DNA from: Rhododendron vialii | Taxonomy: Eukaryota > Streptophyta > Magnoliopsida > Ericales > Ericaceae | DNA length: 64,000 nucleotides | Direction: 5' to 3' | Assembly: GCF_030253575.1 (NCBI RefSeq) | Contig: NC_080560.1 | Location: forward strand, 32,973,501 to 33,037,500 | Shown: one piece after another, positions 45,725-57,785 of the stretch | Numbering within the stretch: position 1 is the first letter of the stretch | Layout of the letters: every line of letters starts with the position of its first letter | Translations under genes and position numbers: made by a program | Notes under the pieces: model-generated | What the model was told of the DNA's origin: nothing | Seen by the model: the letters and a program-made list of their open reading frames with translations, nothing else | The model's database searches: none

Positions 45725-48700
45725 CTACAGAAAAGGAGGAGACTCTCTGCTAACAACAGAAGAAATAAACGACGGGGGCGCAGCCACCCAATTTAAAGGA
45801 AGCAAATTCCTAATTGCCTTAGTGGCTACAAAATGAGCTAGCTGATTACCAGTCCTCTTCACCCAAGAAAAACTCAGCCCAACATATTGCCTAAACTGCC
45901 TGATATCCGATACCAAAGACATCACTTCCCAAGGCGGAACCAACTCAGACACACTTAACTTGATAGCTTGTTGGTTATCCGATTCAATGCAAGCATTAGA
46001 AATCCCAAGAGCTCCAGCCATTTCGCAAGCCAGCCGAATAGCAAGCAGTTCTCCCTGTAGCGGACTGGTTACCGATGTTCTACCAACTCTGCCATCCACT
46101 AGATCTCCTTTCCAATCCCGCAGAACTGAGACAACCGCTGCTTCTCCCCTTTGGCTCATTACTGCAGCATCGCAATTGAACTTGTAACATCCCTGATCCG
46201 GAGCCCTCCAATGAGAATAACTGTCCTCAAAAGAAGGGTTATCCATATGGATACTAGGTGGGATCCTAATTTCTGAGAATTCACAGAGACATTGAAGAGC
46301 TCTCCTAACAGTTTTCTCAGGAATTATAGGATCAGAGTTGAAAATGAACTCATTACGGGTCTTCCAAATAAACTGTTACTGCATTACCTAAGAATTGACA
46401 TAACTCTTTTCCTTTCAAATTTTCCACAACCTGAGACGTCCACCTCTGAATCGAAGAAGAGTTCTCCTGATTTAGATTAAGATGGATATTACAACCAAAC
46501 CACACTGCTCGAACCCATTGGCAATTAAAAATCAGATGTTCAATTGCTTCATCCGTATCCCCACAAATAGGACAGACTTTTGATACACCACACCTTCTAC
46601 GAACCAGATTTTCCTTAGTAGCAAGGCTATTACTACACGCTCTCCACCAAAAATGTCGCATCTTATGAGGAATGTCCAATTTCCAAATAATATCCCACAT
46701 ATTTTTATTAGGAACAAAAGAAGACGAGGGAATACTACTAAGAGGAAAAAGAGCTTGATAAGCAACTCTGTAACCTGATTTTACTGTATAAACACCAGTA
46801 GAAGAAAAATGCCAAACCAGAACATCTTCCCTAAGAAATAAGGAAATAGGGATAGAAGTAATGGCCTGAATTTCTTCAGCAGAGACCACCAAATTTAGTC
46901 TCTCCTTTTTCCAACAACCCCTCTCTTTATCAATGATGTCTGCTACCCATTCGATGCTACTTCCCACAGGCTTCTGAGTGGCTACTTTGAACTGTGGAAG
47001 AGAAGGAATCCACTTGTTGTCCCAGAATTTAATCTGGCTCCCCCCCTGGACTTGCCACCTTAAACCTTTAGCCAGAGTCTCTCTCCCATGTAAATGCTAA
47101 GCCAGACCCAAGAGGCTCTACTCCCCTTAACTGCCTCAAGAAACGAACTGTTAGGGAAATAAAGACCCTTAAGAATTTTTGCCCAATAAGCATTTGGATT
47201 CTTAAGCAACCTCCAGCTTTGACGAGCTAGAAGAGCTTCATTCATTGCTCTGAAATTTCTGAATCCCATCCCCCCTTCCTCCTTAGGACGAGTCATACAC
47301 TCCCAACTCTTCCAATGTATGCCTTTCTTCTCTGGATCCCCTTTCCACCAAAAGTTGGAGACTATCGAATTGAGCTTATCACAGATACTCTTTGGTAGAA
47401 GAAAGCAAGACATGGCATAACTAGGAATTGCTTGGACCACAGACTTAATCATAATTTCTTTGCCCCCTTGAGACATTTGGGAGCACTTCCAACCTTGCAT
47501 TTTATAAAGAGCACGTTCCACAAGATAAAGATAGGCATCAGCTTTGGATTTGCCCCAAAAGGAGGGCAGCCCCAAATATTTGGAGTCCAGTTTCATCGAA
47601 GGAATATCAAAAAAATCACAGACCAATTGTTTATCATTTGCATTTAAATTAGAAGAGAATGCAATACCTGACTTATCAAAATTGATCCTTTGTCCTGATG
47701 CCATACCATAATTCTTCAGAATAGCCTTAAGAGCTTTACAATACTGCATTTCTGCTTTGAGGAAAAGAATGGCATCATCTGCGAAGAAAACATGAGACAA
47801 TTGAGGGCAGTTACGCGCCATCTTGATCCCCACAAGAGCTTTGTTCCTGCAGGCCTTTGAAAGCAATCGGGACAACACATCTTTCACAATGACAAATAAA
47901 TAGGGGGATAAAGGATCTCCTTGACGAATTCCCCTTCTTGGCCTGATCTTCACTCTAGCTTCTCCATTAATGCACACATTAAAACTGACAGTTGAGATGC
48001 ACTGAACCACCCACTGAACCCACTTTTGATGAAATCCCATCTTTACCAGCAATGCTTCCACAAAATCCCATTCCACCCTATCATATGCTTTATTGAAGTC
48101 TAACTTGACAGCCATAAACCCATCCTGCCCTTTCTTCTTCATCTTCAGAAAATGGAACGCCTCATGAGCCACTATAACATTATCCTGAATCATCCTGCCA
48201 GGTACAAAAGCAGACTGGTTTGGGGTGATAACCTTTATAAGAATACTCTTAAGCCTATTAGCCATCACCTTAGAAATCACTTTCATGGAGAAGTTGCATA
48301 AGCTAATCGGTCTGAACTGACCCAATGATTCAGGAAACATAACCTTGGGAATCAGAACTATATTAGTATTATTTAACTCCTTCAACATGAACCCATTAGA
48401 AAAGAAACGCTTCACTGCCTTACACACTCCTTCCCCTACCTTACCCCAATAGGTCTGAAAGAAAAATCCCGGATATCCATCCGGTCCCGGAGCTTTAAGG
48501 GAACCCAATTCGAATGCAGCATGTTTAATCTCCTCCACTGACACTTCTCTTACCAAATCACGATTCATCTCGTCTGTAATACATCTATCCACCACATAAA
48601 GCACATCTGAAAACTCTCTAATTCCTGAACGGTCGAACAAATTTGAGAAATATTCAGAGATTAAGCCATTAATACCATCCTCATCCTGGATCCAGTCTCC

Positions 48701-49843
48701 TCTATCAGATTTAAGCATCAAAATTTGATTACGTTGCCTCCTCTGGTTGATAGTAGCATGAAAAAACGCAGAATTTTTATCTCCGTAAGAAAGCCAATTC
48801 ACTCTAGACCGTTGATGAAGAGCCATCTCCTCTCGCAATGAAAGAATCTCAATCTCCTTCAAAATCTCCTTTTCTCTAAGAAAATTTTCCTGTGAAAAAG
48901 GGAGAATTTGAATAGCTTTGAGATTACTCTGTAAAAGCTTCAACTTCAACTTATCTTTGCCAAAAACCTGCCTGCTCCATTCCAACAAAGCTGCTTTGCA
49001 TTTCTTTAATTTTTGAACTAAACCAAATAAATCAGAGCCTCCTTGATGAAAGTCCCATGCCCTGGTAACCACTTGCCCACAATCCGAATGGGTAGTCCAC
49101 TTCGATTCAAACTTAAAATTAAAAGGAACTTTCTTTAAAGGAACACTACATTTGATCAGAAGAGGGCAATGATCCGAGCCCACCCGGAGTTCATGCATGA
49201 CTTGCGAAAGAGGAAATAAATTGCGCCAAGCCACAGAAGCCAAAGCTCTATCTAAACGAATACGGATGTTATTCTCCCCTCCTTGATTGTTAGACCAAGT
49301 ATAGCAAGGCCCCTTGAATTCTAGATCCATAAATTCACACTCTGAAATCATACTATGAAATTGATCCAGTCTACCCCTGCTGCATGGGTTTCCACCTTGC
49401 TTTTCAGCTTGGGATCCACAATCATTAAGGTCTCCAACACACAGCCATGGATAAATATTCTCTCTAGCAACCATCTTCAAACTATTCCAAAATTCCAATC
49501 TATGATTCCAAATAGGAGGAGCATAAACAAAGGTAACTAACCACGGAGAGCTAACACGAGGCCATTTAACTACACATCTAAACATATTTTTAGATTTAAA
49601 ACGAACATCCAAAATTACCTCATCAGACCACCAAAGAGCAAGTCCACCTGAGGTACCATCCGGGTCAACGTAGCACCCATTATTGAAACGGAGACTCCTC
49701 CTTATTTTTTCTAGTGTCACCCTCTTATTTTTTGTCTCCATGAGGAATACCACTAGAGGACGATGAGCTATACATAGCCCTCGTAAGATCTGGAATGTCA
49801 GGGGTCGCCCTATCCCCTGAACATTCCAGCTGAGCATCACCAT
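45725..49843 (-). pseudogene. LINE ORF2: endonuclease, reverse transcriptase, RNase H; two frameshifts
   Basis: The first open part (49843-47060, 927 codons) begins MVMLSWNVQGIG, the apurinic-like endonuclease, with GDLND and SDHCPL motifs. Reverse transcriptase follows with APGPDG, FRPISLCN, LDFNKAYDRVEW, RRGIRQGDPLSP and the catalytic FFADD. A one-base shift at about 47085 moves the frame; the next part (to 46353) has the zinc-binding CPICG...HLIFNC. A second shift at about 46370-46385 leads to the RNase H domain (46246-45725), with FNCDAA, GELLA and ESDN. The two shifts, with 5' truncation of ORF1, make it inactive. The ATG overlaps the ORF1 stop as ATGGTGA. Confidence 0.9.
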
Positions 49844-50091
49844 TGCACCCGTGGCTGTTCAAGGCCAGCCACCAACGCCCCTTCATCATTCTGAATTGAA
49901 CCCCCAGAAGCAGAGATCTCAGGCCCAATAACTCCCTCATGATCAGACTCCCCTGATTTATCCCCTTCTCTCACTTCTACATCCACCAAATCAACATCGC
50001 ACAAAATCGGGATCTTATTCCAGCCTTTGTTGATGTTTCTGCCTGCCCTACCTCCTCGTCTACCCCTTCCCCTTCCAAGACCAATTCCCAT
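49837..50091 (-). pseudogene. LINE ORF1, C-terminal fragment
   Basis: 84 codons with an N-terminal Gly-Arg stretch (GRGRGRRGGRAG) and an acidic rest, ending in a TGA that overlaps the ORF2 start. Plant L1 ORF1 proteins are RNA-binding and much longer, so this is a 5'-truncated remainder. The first Met is probably fortuitous. Confidence 0.6.
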
Positions 50092-50515
50092 GTTTCACAA
50101 GGCATTGAGCGGCTCTTCTATTACATTATGCAACAAAACTGCACTCAATACCTGTTTGGAATGGCTAAAGAAAATTGTGAAGCAGCAGCGGCTTACAATG
50201 CGCTAAAGATATCTGTACAATACAAAAGCTTATTATAATGTGCTTTAGTCATCGTTATTGTGGAATGGAGGACCGAAAACAATCATATTTTTGCCTTTGC
50301 TCGGTGGTAATGAGCAAGAACTTCGGCAAACAAACAAATGTGAACGGCCCCTGAAACATGGAGATTTTTATGATCACAAGGTATCATACAATTCTGTTAC
50401 ACAGATATACATAGAAGACAAGCTTTATGCCTAAAGTATAGAAAAACTTATTATCCATATGGTTCATCAGTTACATTACTCATCCATAAAGTTATGAAAA
50501 CAGAGTATAGAAGCA
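50092..50515. repeat. 3' flank of LecRK copy 2, inner part
   Basis: Resumes the match to copy 1 (6130-6531) after the LINE, with CAATCATATTTTTGCCT, GGTGGTAATGAGCAAGAA and others shared. Confidence 0.8.
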
Positions 50516-52552
50516 TCATCTGCCTCCAGAGAGTTGGGACTCTGCAACAGAATAAGAGTGCGTAAACGCCTTATCCATAGAAGACGGATACGACAGTGCA
50601 AAATCATCAAACCCTTCGCGGTGAGCAAACATTAGACCCGCGGCAGAAATGCCCATTAGTTTCAACTCTGGTAGAGGAATATCTCCCTCCAAATACTCCA
50701 CAACTTGCCTCATATTCGGCCTTGCGACCGGCTCAGAGTGGGAACACAACAATCCCAGCTTCAAAACCAACTCCACTTCCTCCACCACATACTCACTTCC
50801 CAATTTAGGATCAACGGTTCGCAAAACTTCCCCTCTGCTCCAAAAGGAAAACACCCAATCCACCAAAACTAAGTCCTCTGCTGCTGCTCGTGGCTCAATG
50901 GGCCTCCTCCCACATACCACCTCGAGCAAAAAGGCACCAAAAGCATAGACATCGGTGCTCGTTGTGGCCTTCCCGGTTCTAGTGTGCTCCGGTGCAAGAT
51001 ACCCAAGTGTTCCAACCACATGAGTGGTTTGTGGATCGGTTCCGTGATCATACAATCTAGCTAGCCCAAAATCGCCCAATCTCCCATTTAATTCGCCATC
51101 TAACAACACATTACTCGCCTTGACATCTCTATGAATAACAATTTGCTCCCACCCTTCGTGTAAATAGAAAAGGCCCGCCGCCACACCCCTGATGACTCGA
51201 AATCTTTGCTGCCAATTGAGGGTACAACTCGGCTGGTCATAAAGCAATTTATCTAGACTTCCACTAGGCATGTAGTCATAGACTAAAAGGAGCTCACCTT
51301 TTCGGCGACAATAACCCAAGAGTTGAACTAAATTTCGGTGGCGCATACGTCCAATACTAACGATTTCCGCCACGAATTCCTTCATTCCTTGCCTAGATTC
51401 ATGTGATACCCTCTTCACTGCGACCTCAATTTTTGACGTGGGCAGTATTCCTCTATAAACCCTACCAAATCCCCCACTACCCAATAGCCCCTTTTCCCTA
51501 AACCCTTTGGTGGCAATATACAAGTCCTTGTACTTGAACCTATGAGGACCATAGTCAAGTTCCCAATCTTCAAGCACTTCAGCAAACTTCCTCTTCCTTC
51601 CAACATAATAAACTACCCCTGAAACCACTCCAGACACCAAAACTAAACAAATCAAAGGCAACCCAATTGTCAGAAACCTAGAAACTTTCTTGGGTCCGAT
51701 GCGAGGAAGCTTAGGGAGTTGAGAGAAATCAAACCCATCAGCCAATCCATTATTCATCTTAAAGCTCCAAGCCAAGATATAATGGGAAGTTGTGACTGAT
51801 CCAGTAGAGGAAGAGAACCCAACGTACATATTTTGGTTCAAGAACGGGGAAAGATCCTTAGAAAGAGTCAATAGCGGCGTGCTCGGCTTGGGCGAACGAA
51901 CCCGAGCCATAGTAACATTCATTTCCTTCTTTCCCCCATCGTATTCAACCCAAACTTGCATCGCCTTACCGCTGATCAGACTCAAATTTTGAAACCTCCC
52001 ATTTGAAGAATAGTACCCAGCTGGGTGAGGCACATCAGATTTCAGCCCATTAATATCAATGCCAACATGGTTATCATTTATATCTTGAAACTCGCTACTG
52101 GTTATTGTATCAAGCTCTACCGCAACCACGTGGTTGGTTGAGTTCCCGTTATTGGTTCCATTGAAGAGGCCCAACCACTGGCTGGGTAGAGCACCGGGGA
52201 GGTGCGGGGCGGGGGCCACGACGAAGGCGATGCCGTGGCCGGAGAGGGTGGGGTACTCGGGGATTATGGAGAAGATGAAGGAGGTGGAGAAGGATGAGGC
52301 GGTGGAGTTCGGGGAGGGTTTGAAGAGGAATGGGGTTGGGTAGAAGGCGTGGCCCGTTCGTTGGCGGGTGCCGTTGGTTAAGGCTAAGAGCCCCGAGGGT
52401 GTGAACTCGGCTATGCCGTCGAGGGTGAGGTTTGGTGAGGGGGCTTTGAAGTTATTGAAGGAGAAGCTGGGGTGGTCTTGGGCGGGTGTGGAGGGGAGAA
52501 GAGCGAGGAGGAGGAGGAGAGGAGAGAGAGAGAAAAGAGAAGTGAGAAACAT
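50516..52552 (-). CDS. L-type lectin-domain receptor kinase (LecRK), copy 2
   Basis: Single exon, 678 aa, a close paralogue of the gene at 6532-8529. Signal peptide about 1-25 (ending STPAQ), legume lectin domain 26-267 with VAVELDT and DNHVGIDING, membrane segment about 296-318, and kinase domain with GSGGFGRV (358-365), Lys380, HRDVKASN (Asp476), DFG (494-496) and APE (520), so it should be an active Ser/Thr kinase. The juxtamembrane EVLEDWELDYGPHRF is typical of the LecRK-IV group. The C-tail keeps FALSYPSSMDKAF, lost in copy 1, and has Trp566 at the place where copy 1 has Leu. The ATG at 52550-52552 is the first before the signal peptide. The LINE lies about 425 bp beyond the stop and may affect the 3' UTR. 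Confidence 0.94.
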   Translation of the reverse strand: MFLTSLFSLSPLLLLLALLPSTPAQDHPSFSFNNFKAPSPNLTLDGIAEFTPSGLLALTNGTRQRTGHAFYPTPFLFKPSPNSTASSFSTSFIFSIIPEYPTLSGHGIAFVVAPAPHLPGALPSQWLGLFNGTNNGNSTNHVVAVELDTITSSEFQDINDNHVGIDINGLKSDVPHPAGYYSSNGRFQNLSLISGKAMQVWVEYDGGKKEMNVTMARVRSPKPSTPLLTLSKDLSPFLNQNMYVGFSSSTGSVTTSHYILAWSFKMNNGLADGFDFSQLPKLPRIGPKKVSRFLTIGLPLICLVLVSGVVSGVVYYVGRKRKFAEVLEDWELDYGPHRFKYKDLYIATKGFREKGLLGSGGFGRVYRGILPTSKIEVAVKRVSHESRQGMKEFVAEIVSIGRMRHRNLVQLLGYCRRKGELLLVYDYMPSGSLDKLLYDQPSCTLNWQQRFRVIRGVAAGLFYLHEGWEQIVIHRDVKASNVLLDGELNGRLGDFGLARLYDHGTDPQTTHVVGTLGYLAPEHTRTGKATTSTDVYAFGAFLLEVVCGRRPIEPRAAAEDLVLVDWVFSFWSRGEVLRTVDPKLGSEYVVEEVELVLKLGLLCSHSEPVARPNMRQVVEYLEGDIPLPELKLMGISAAGLMFAHREGFDDFALSYPSSMDKAFTHSYSVAESQLSGGR

Positions 52553-55500
52553 GGCTAATTGGCTATGGAATGAATGGGTGTGAGAGTCTCCAGACCGATG
52601 CTTAGAGGGAATGGGATCTCCTTTTATTTGGTTCGATGTAAATCTTGGTGTGGGTTTTGCGTGGCATTGCTATGTCGTGGTAGGGTTCTTTGGGAGGATA
52701 TGTGGGGTATGCCAAGTGTATACATATGAAAGGAATCTTGGCCAGTGGGTACTTTTTGCTTTGAATTGGATTTCAACCTAACATGTTCGGAGTAGCATTT
52801 AAGTTAACTATTTTAGTCAAATAGTAATTCTTCACTGGGATGTTTCGCTCCGACTCTCTATCCTCGTTTTACGCTACGGCTCACAATAAACAATACTCTA
52901 AAGTGTTCAAAGTTAAAATAGGAGGGTATTCAAATAAGGGGGCATTAAAATATCCTAATCCTAAAGTGTAGGTATTTAGCATTAGGTGAGAACAAGTTTG
53001 ATGATACTAGTCATTTTGAATACCATAGCGTTGGTTCTAAAGCTGCCGTTGTACAATTACACTAGAAACGAGTAAAATTTTACGATAATTTCTTCAATAT
53101 CAAAGTGCATACAAATTTCTAATTAAATCGTTTGACCGTGGAAAGATCATTCTATCCTTCAGGAATAATGCTCTTTCCTCTCTTGAAGGACTTTTCTATT
53201 TTTATAGGCAAAACGAACCCTCCTCGAATTTGCAGGGTCCCTCTTTTTTTTTTTCTTTCTACGGAATTCTATTCCAAACTCACAGACACGTCATGAGTAG
53301 AGAGCGGTGTTCACATATTTGGATCAGGAGCCCCTACTCTTACGTCAGATGAGTAAATTTGCACCTAAAGCACAAAATAAATTTTCTTGATGACGCTACA
53401 CAATTTTTTTTGACGACACCCCACAATGTTTCTGCAGTATCACCACGTGGTGCTTCAAATACATTTTCTGTCGGGCATTAGTGTGGATTCCACTTTCAAG
53501 CATGTGGCTCGTACGCTGATGTGTGGGGGAAGAAAGCCCCTGAAGCACCTCCTCGCGGCGGTTCTCTCGGAGCAATTAATAATTCTCCATTTTTGTGAGA
53601 ACAAAAGCCTAGATTTCTAAAGGGAAAATTGCTGGCAGGTGGAGCACCAAGCACAAAGAGAGAGGGCGAGTCGTGGTCGCTGTTATATAGAGAGAGGGGA
53701 GACGAAGGAGAATTGGGGGAAAAATGAAAGTGAGGGTTTTAAGTTGTATATAAACGAGGGTAAAATAAACATTTCAAATTAACACACCATATATTGGTGA
53801 GTATTGTACCTCTTGCCATGACAGCGATAATTTTGAAACTGATCCCCATGGATTTGTGATTAAAGCCCGTCCACATCTCTCTCCGGTCATTCTACCATTT
53901 CTAGAAGGAAAACAAATTGATTGCCGATGGGCCAGAGCCCGTACACTTCGATTATGCCACTCTTCATCCTCCTTCAACGGATCCAGACATAGCCACTGAA
54001 GTCTTTCTTTTTCTTTTTTTTTTGGTAAACGCCACTGAAGTCTTTCTGGTGGCTATTTTTGGTCAATAGATTTGGACAATCGTAGTCAATTGTCGCCGCG
54101 CACGACTGTGTTAAGGTGGGCTGCGGCTTGAAATTTGTGATTTCACTGATTTGTTGTTTGTTTTCCTAATTAATTCTTAGAATTGGAAAATGATTTTCAC
54201 ACTTTCCTTTTAATTATTCATACTCCTTTTTTTTTTATTCACATGAAATTACAATATTCTTTTTAAATGTGTGAAAAAGTGTATTAAACAAATGGTAAAA
54301 TAGTAAATTCAAGTGAGTAAAGATAAAAATGAAAGTATGAACAATAAAAAAGAAAGTGTGAAAATTAATTTCTTAAATCTTTTGGTTTTTACTGTTCAAA
54401 TGAGGACTTTAATAATGCAATGTACTATATGCAAAAGACTTGAACAAAGGGACACGTGACGGTGGGACCACCACGGCTGCTCTTGCAAATCTTTTCGTCA
54501 GCATCGGCCAAACATTTTGGATTCCGATCCTGTCTATTTGATTCGGACCAATTCGGTCTATTTGAGTGCATTTAAATTGTTTAAAAGTGTTTTGAGTGGT
54601 CTATATTTGAAGAGATTGTTAATTATTTTTAAACATTCCTTTAAATCTGGGCCATCCAAAATATTTTTGGATATTTTGGACGGCCTACATGCAACAAATG
54701 GTCTGAATTGGTCCGAGGCAAATGGACGGAATCCGCCCCAAAACTTTTTTAGGATTTCTTGAACCAGTGATAGTCTGATCTTTTTAGCATGATTTTTTAA
54801 ATTTCTTTCTTTTAGTTTTCACAAGATTTGGGTCAAATTCTTACACTAAATGGAAAAAGTATAAATATATAGATTAAAGTTGAACAAGATTCATAAACGA
54901 TGAAAAAGACCAAAACAAATTGAAAATTTCGAATTTTGGGGATAAAGTTGGACTTTTTTTACCAATAAGACCAAAAGATTTTATTAACAACAAAAGTACT
55001 ATTTTCATCAACGAAAATACCAATAGAAGTTGTGTAATACTGTAATTCACCCTTTATGAATTGTGAATTAGCATGTTTAGGTTTTAAGTTTCAAGATATG
55101 TGCACAAAGTACTCGAATATATACCGAAGAAAAAAAGAAATATAATATCCCGTATATGTTTGATCGAAAAAAGAATTATTGCATTAAGAGCGAATGATTA
55201 TTTAATTAGTTTAGAAAAGGAACCAATTGAAATATGGCATGCTCTTACAAACCCGTTCAAATGTATTTATAGGACAAGTTTTCAGCAAAGTTAATTAGTC
55301 CAATTTTTCATCATATATTCGGTAGTTTTTTTTTTTCTTCCATGTAAACGAGGGCTAAATTGGGAACCTTCTAACAAAACCTTATCAGCAGATGAAGATA
55401 AATGGATCAACCTTTATGGTTTTGCCCCTTCGGGTTGTTCTTGTTTTGCCCCTTCGGGTTGTTCTTGTTTTTTGGCGTTAGTTTGGTTTTTGCATGGTTC

Positions 55501-56290
55501 TCGGTTTCAGGATTATTTAGGATGTGCGGTTGCCTTCTTGTCTTTCTTTACTTTTGGTTTTCGGGTGACGTTTCAACTGGTGTTCCCGAGATTCGTTTAA
55601 TCGTTATTATCTTCTTCAAAGATTAGTAAAATCATTTTTGCCTATAGAAAAAAAATATCTTGGGAGAAAATCTTCAAAGTCAAAGAGTATTTTGATTTTA
55701 TATTCAATCGAGAACATTCCTAGGTCTTGGTCTTTCTTTAATTATGATAGAGGACAAAATACTATGATCCTTGTTAATATATATTGACTTCTCAATCTTA
55801 TTAGCACCTCACACTCAGGACTTGAGATTTATATTCCCATTCACTGCATGCCACATGTGCGGTGTTTGTTATTCTACCAGTTACCCCACCACTAATCCAA
55901 TCAATTTTAATAACTTGGGAAAGCAGAACCCACGACTTTTTTTTTGTTTTTCTGTGTTTTTTCCTTTCCAAATGGATGTCTAGGCAGCTTGCACATAACT
56001 CGACGAACTCCGAAGCCTCTAAAGTTAAGAATTGGACAAACCCTTTAATGACCCCAAAATTTAAACGGCTTGAAGTTGACGGGTATGTGGAGAAAGTTCT
56101 CAAACTAAAACTAGTATAATGAGTATTGGCGAACGTCATTCTAATCTCCACAAAAGAAAATCAAGCTGATCAACTAAGATGAAAGAATTATACCTTGTTT
56201 GGATTCAACTTTAAAAAAAAAAATTCAACTCAAAAAACGCTTATTATCCATACTTTCAATCATTACTCTCATTATTCTCTCCACTCATAC
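52553..56290. other. Intergenic; upstream of LecRK copy 2
   Basis: 52553-52860 keeps short matches to the copy 1 upstream flank. 54475-54735 is a decayed repeat with TTTTGGACGGCC and TCGGACCAATTCGG pieces, of the kind seen at 8600 and 35640. A 24-bp unit with TTTTGCCCCTTCGGGTTGTT is doubled at about 55420-55467 and may belong to a LINE 3' tail ending in an A run near 55658. No gene was supported. Confidence 0.45.
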
Positions 56291-56303
56291 CCATATCTCC
56301 AAT

Positions 56304-57535
56304 CTCTTTTTTTTTTTTGGCAGAAATGAGAAAATTTTATTAATCTGAAGGGCCAAGGAATGCCTAAACATCAGAAAAGATAGAATTTCATGGGAACAGA
56401 GTAGTCATCCATAACTCGAACGAATCACTAGAAAGGGCTTTCTTTGCACTAACATGTGCAACCTGATTATAATCACGTTTAACAGAATTAAAATCACAAG
56501 GGAAAATGACGGCCAATGACGTGTGTTAATAATTAAAACTTGCCAAGGACATGCTAAGAACATGTGTTAATACTGAAAATATCTTTGGCGAGTATTAATT
56601 ATCAAAACACATCATGGGCCGTCATTTTTCCAAATCACAAGCCCTTGAGGGCCTGACAATCATGGACTAGAACAACAATATCCTTGGCCGGAGTATTCGT
56701 CGCCACACAACTCTTAACAATAGCTTCTGCATTGGATTCAACTATAACATTGGAAAGATTCAACGCAAGACCCATGTACAAACCATCTCGAATGCGCGAG
56801 AGCCTCTGCTAATCTAGAAGAGCTAATACCAACATGAATTTTGATTGATACACCTAACATAACCCCATCTGCTCCCCTAGCTATGACACCCGCTCCCACC
56901 ATATTTAGATCCTTCAGAAACTGTAGCATCAACTTTAATCTTGACCGTACCTTCCTCCGGACCCTTCCAATTGCTTGTATCTGAACTCTGCTCCCTGGAC
57001 ATAGTTGAGGAAACCTTTTCATTTGTCTTTAAAAACTCATGAAAATCGGCTTGAGTTTTCCCACTAACTGTTTCAGTTGCCCATCTTTTGCCATTAAAAA
57101 CAAGATCATTTCTAGTCCACCAAATCCACCAACAATAAACTAAACCTAGCTCCATTGTCGAAGATGGAAAACCCGCTTGCTTAATTCGGTCTTGAATACA
57201 ACTACATCAATCAGACATATACCACCAATCTTGAAGCTCCTCTTGTCTCAACCGAAAGGGGGAGTGAATCCAAATTCTTGTAGCAAAATCACAATGAAAA
57301 AGGAAGTGGCAAATAGATTCCTCCGCTCTCCCACATACAGGACACATTGGATCAGTTCAAATTTTCCTTGTGACTAGGGCAGAATTAGTCGCAACAGCCT
57401 CGTTGAAGCACTTCCATGCAAAAAATTTAATCTTAGGATGAATAGGCAACCCCCACATCCGTTTCCAGATTGAAGGCATCATCCCAGCCGAACTTGTTTG
57501 AGCTATTTTTCTTTCTATCTCTCTTCACTTATTAT
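56304..57535 (-). mobile_element. L1-type LINE, strongly 5'-truncated
   Basis: Minus strand codes, with stops, for the ORF2 end: the zinc-binding part (IHPKIKFFAWKCFNEA, CPVCGRAEES, CHFLFHC), WWIWWTRNDLVFNG, and an RNase H part (KIKVDATVSEG). A poly-T run at 56307-56318 is the tail. CCATATCTCCAAT occurs on both sides (56291-56303 and 57536-57548) and could be a 13-bp target duplication, although similar AT-rich pieces are frequent here. Confidence 0.75.
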
Positions 57536-57639
57536 CCATATCTCCAATTATTATCATAATTTCTCTTTTTATTCATTATCCCAAAAATCAAACCCCAAAA
57601 AAAAATCAAATTTCAATCCGAACAAGACATTAATGGAAG

Positions 57640-57785
57640 CCACTCGGATCTTAATCTGAGTAACGGGTGCTTGAGATTCTTATGCACTCGGATTAGATCC
57701 AAGCCATCTGTGCTGAAATGAGCGGCCTGATGGGCCGCTCAGCACCGCTGCCAAGAACCTGTGATTGGTAGCATCTCCCATTCCG
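57640..57785 (-). repeat. MITE of the family seen at 35586
   Basis: Minus strand starts TGGGAGATGCTACCAATCAC and continues CTTGGCAGCGGTGCTGAGCG, matching the left end of 35586-35810. Confidence 0.5.

Larger units (their letters stand above)
45687..50091 (-). mobile_element. L1-type LINE, 5'-truncated, inserted in the LecRK copy 2 flank
   Basis: Minus strand order: ORF1 end, ORF2 (endonuclease, reverse transcriptase, zinc-binding part, RNase H), short 3' UTR, poly-A tail (T run 45687-45699). About 4.4 kb. The insertion point is fixed by comparison with copy 1, where GCCAAAT and CAATCCCATG are contiguous. A short target duplication (CCAA/CCAAT) is possible but not convincing. The 5' end falls within ORF1. 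Confidence 0.88.

Noticed and set aside
53774-53977. 67-codon minus-strand ORF
   Set aside because: Not recognised, isolated, no gene context.
55402-55626. 74-codon ORF rich in Phe, Leu, Gly
   Set aside because: Begins with a doubled 24-bp unit and looks like LINE 3' tail DNA.
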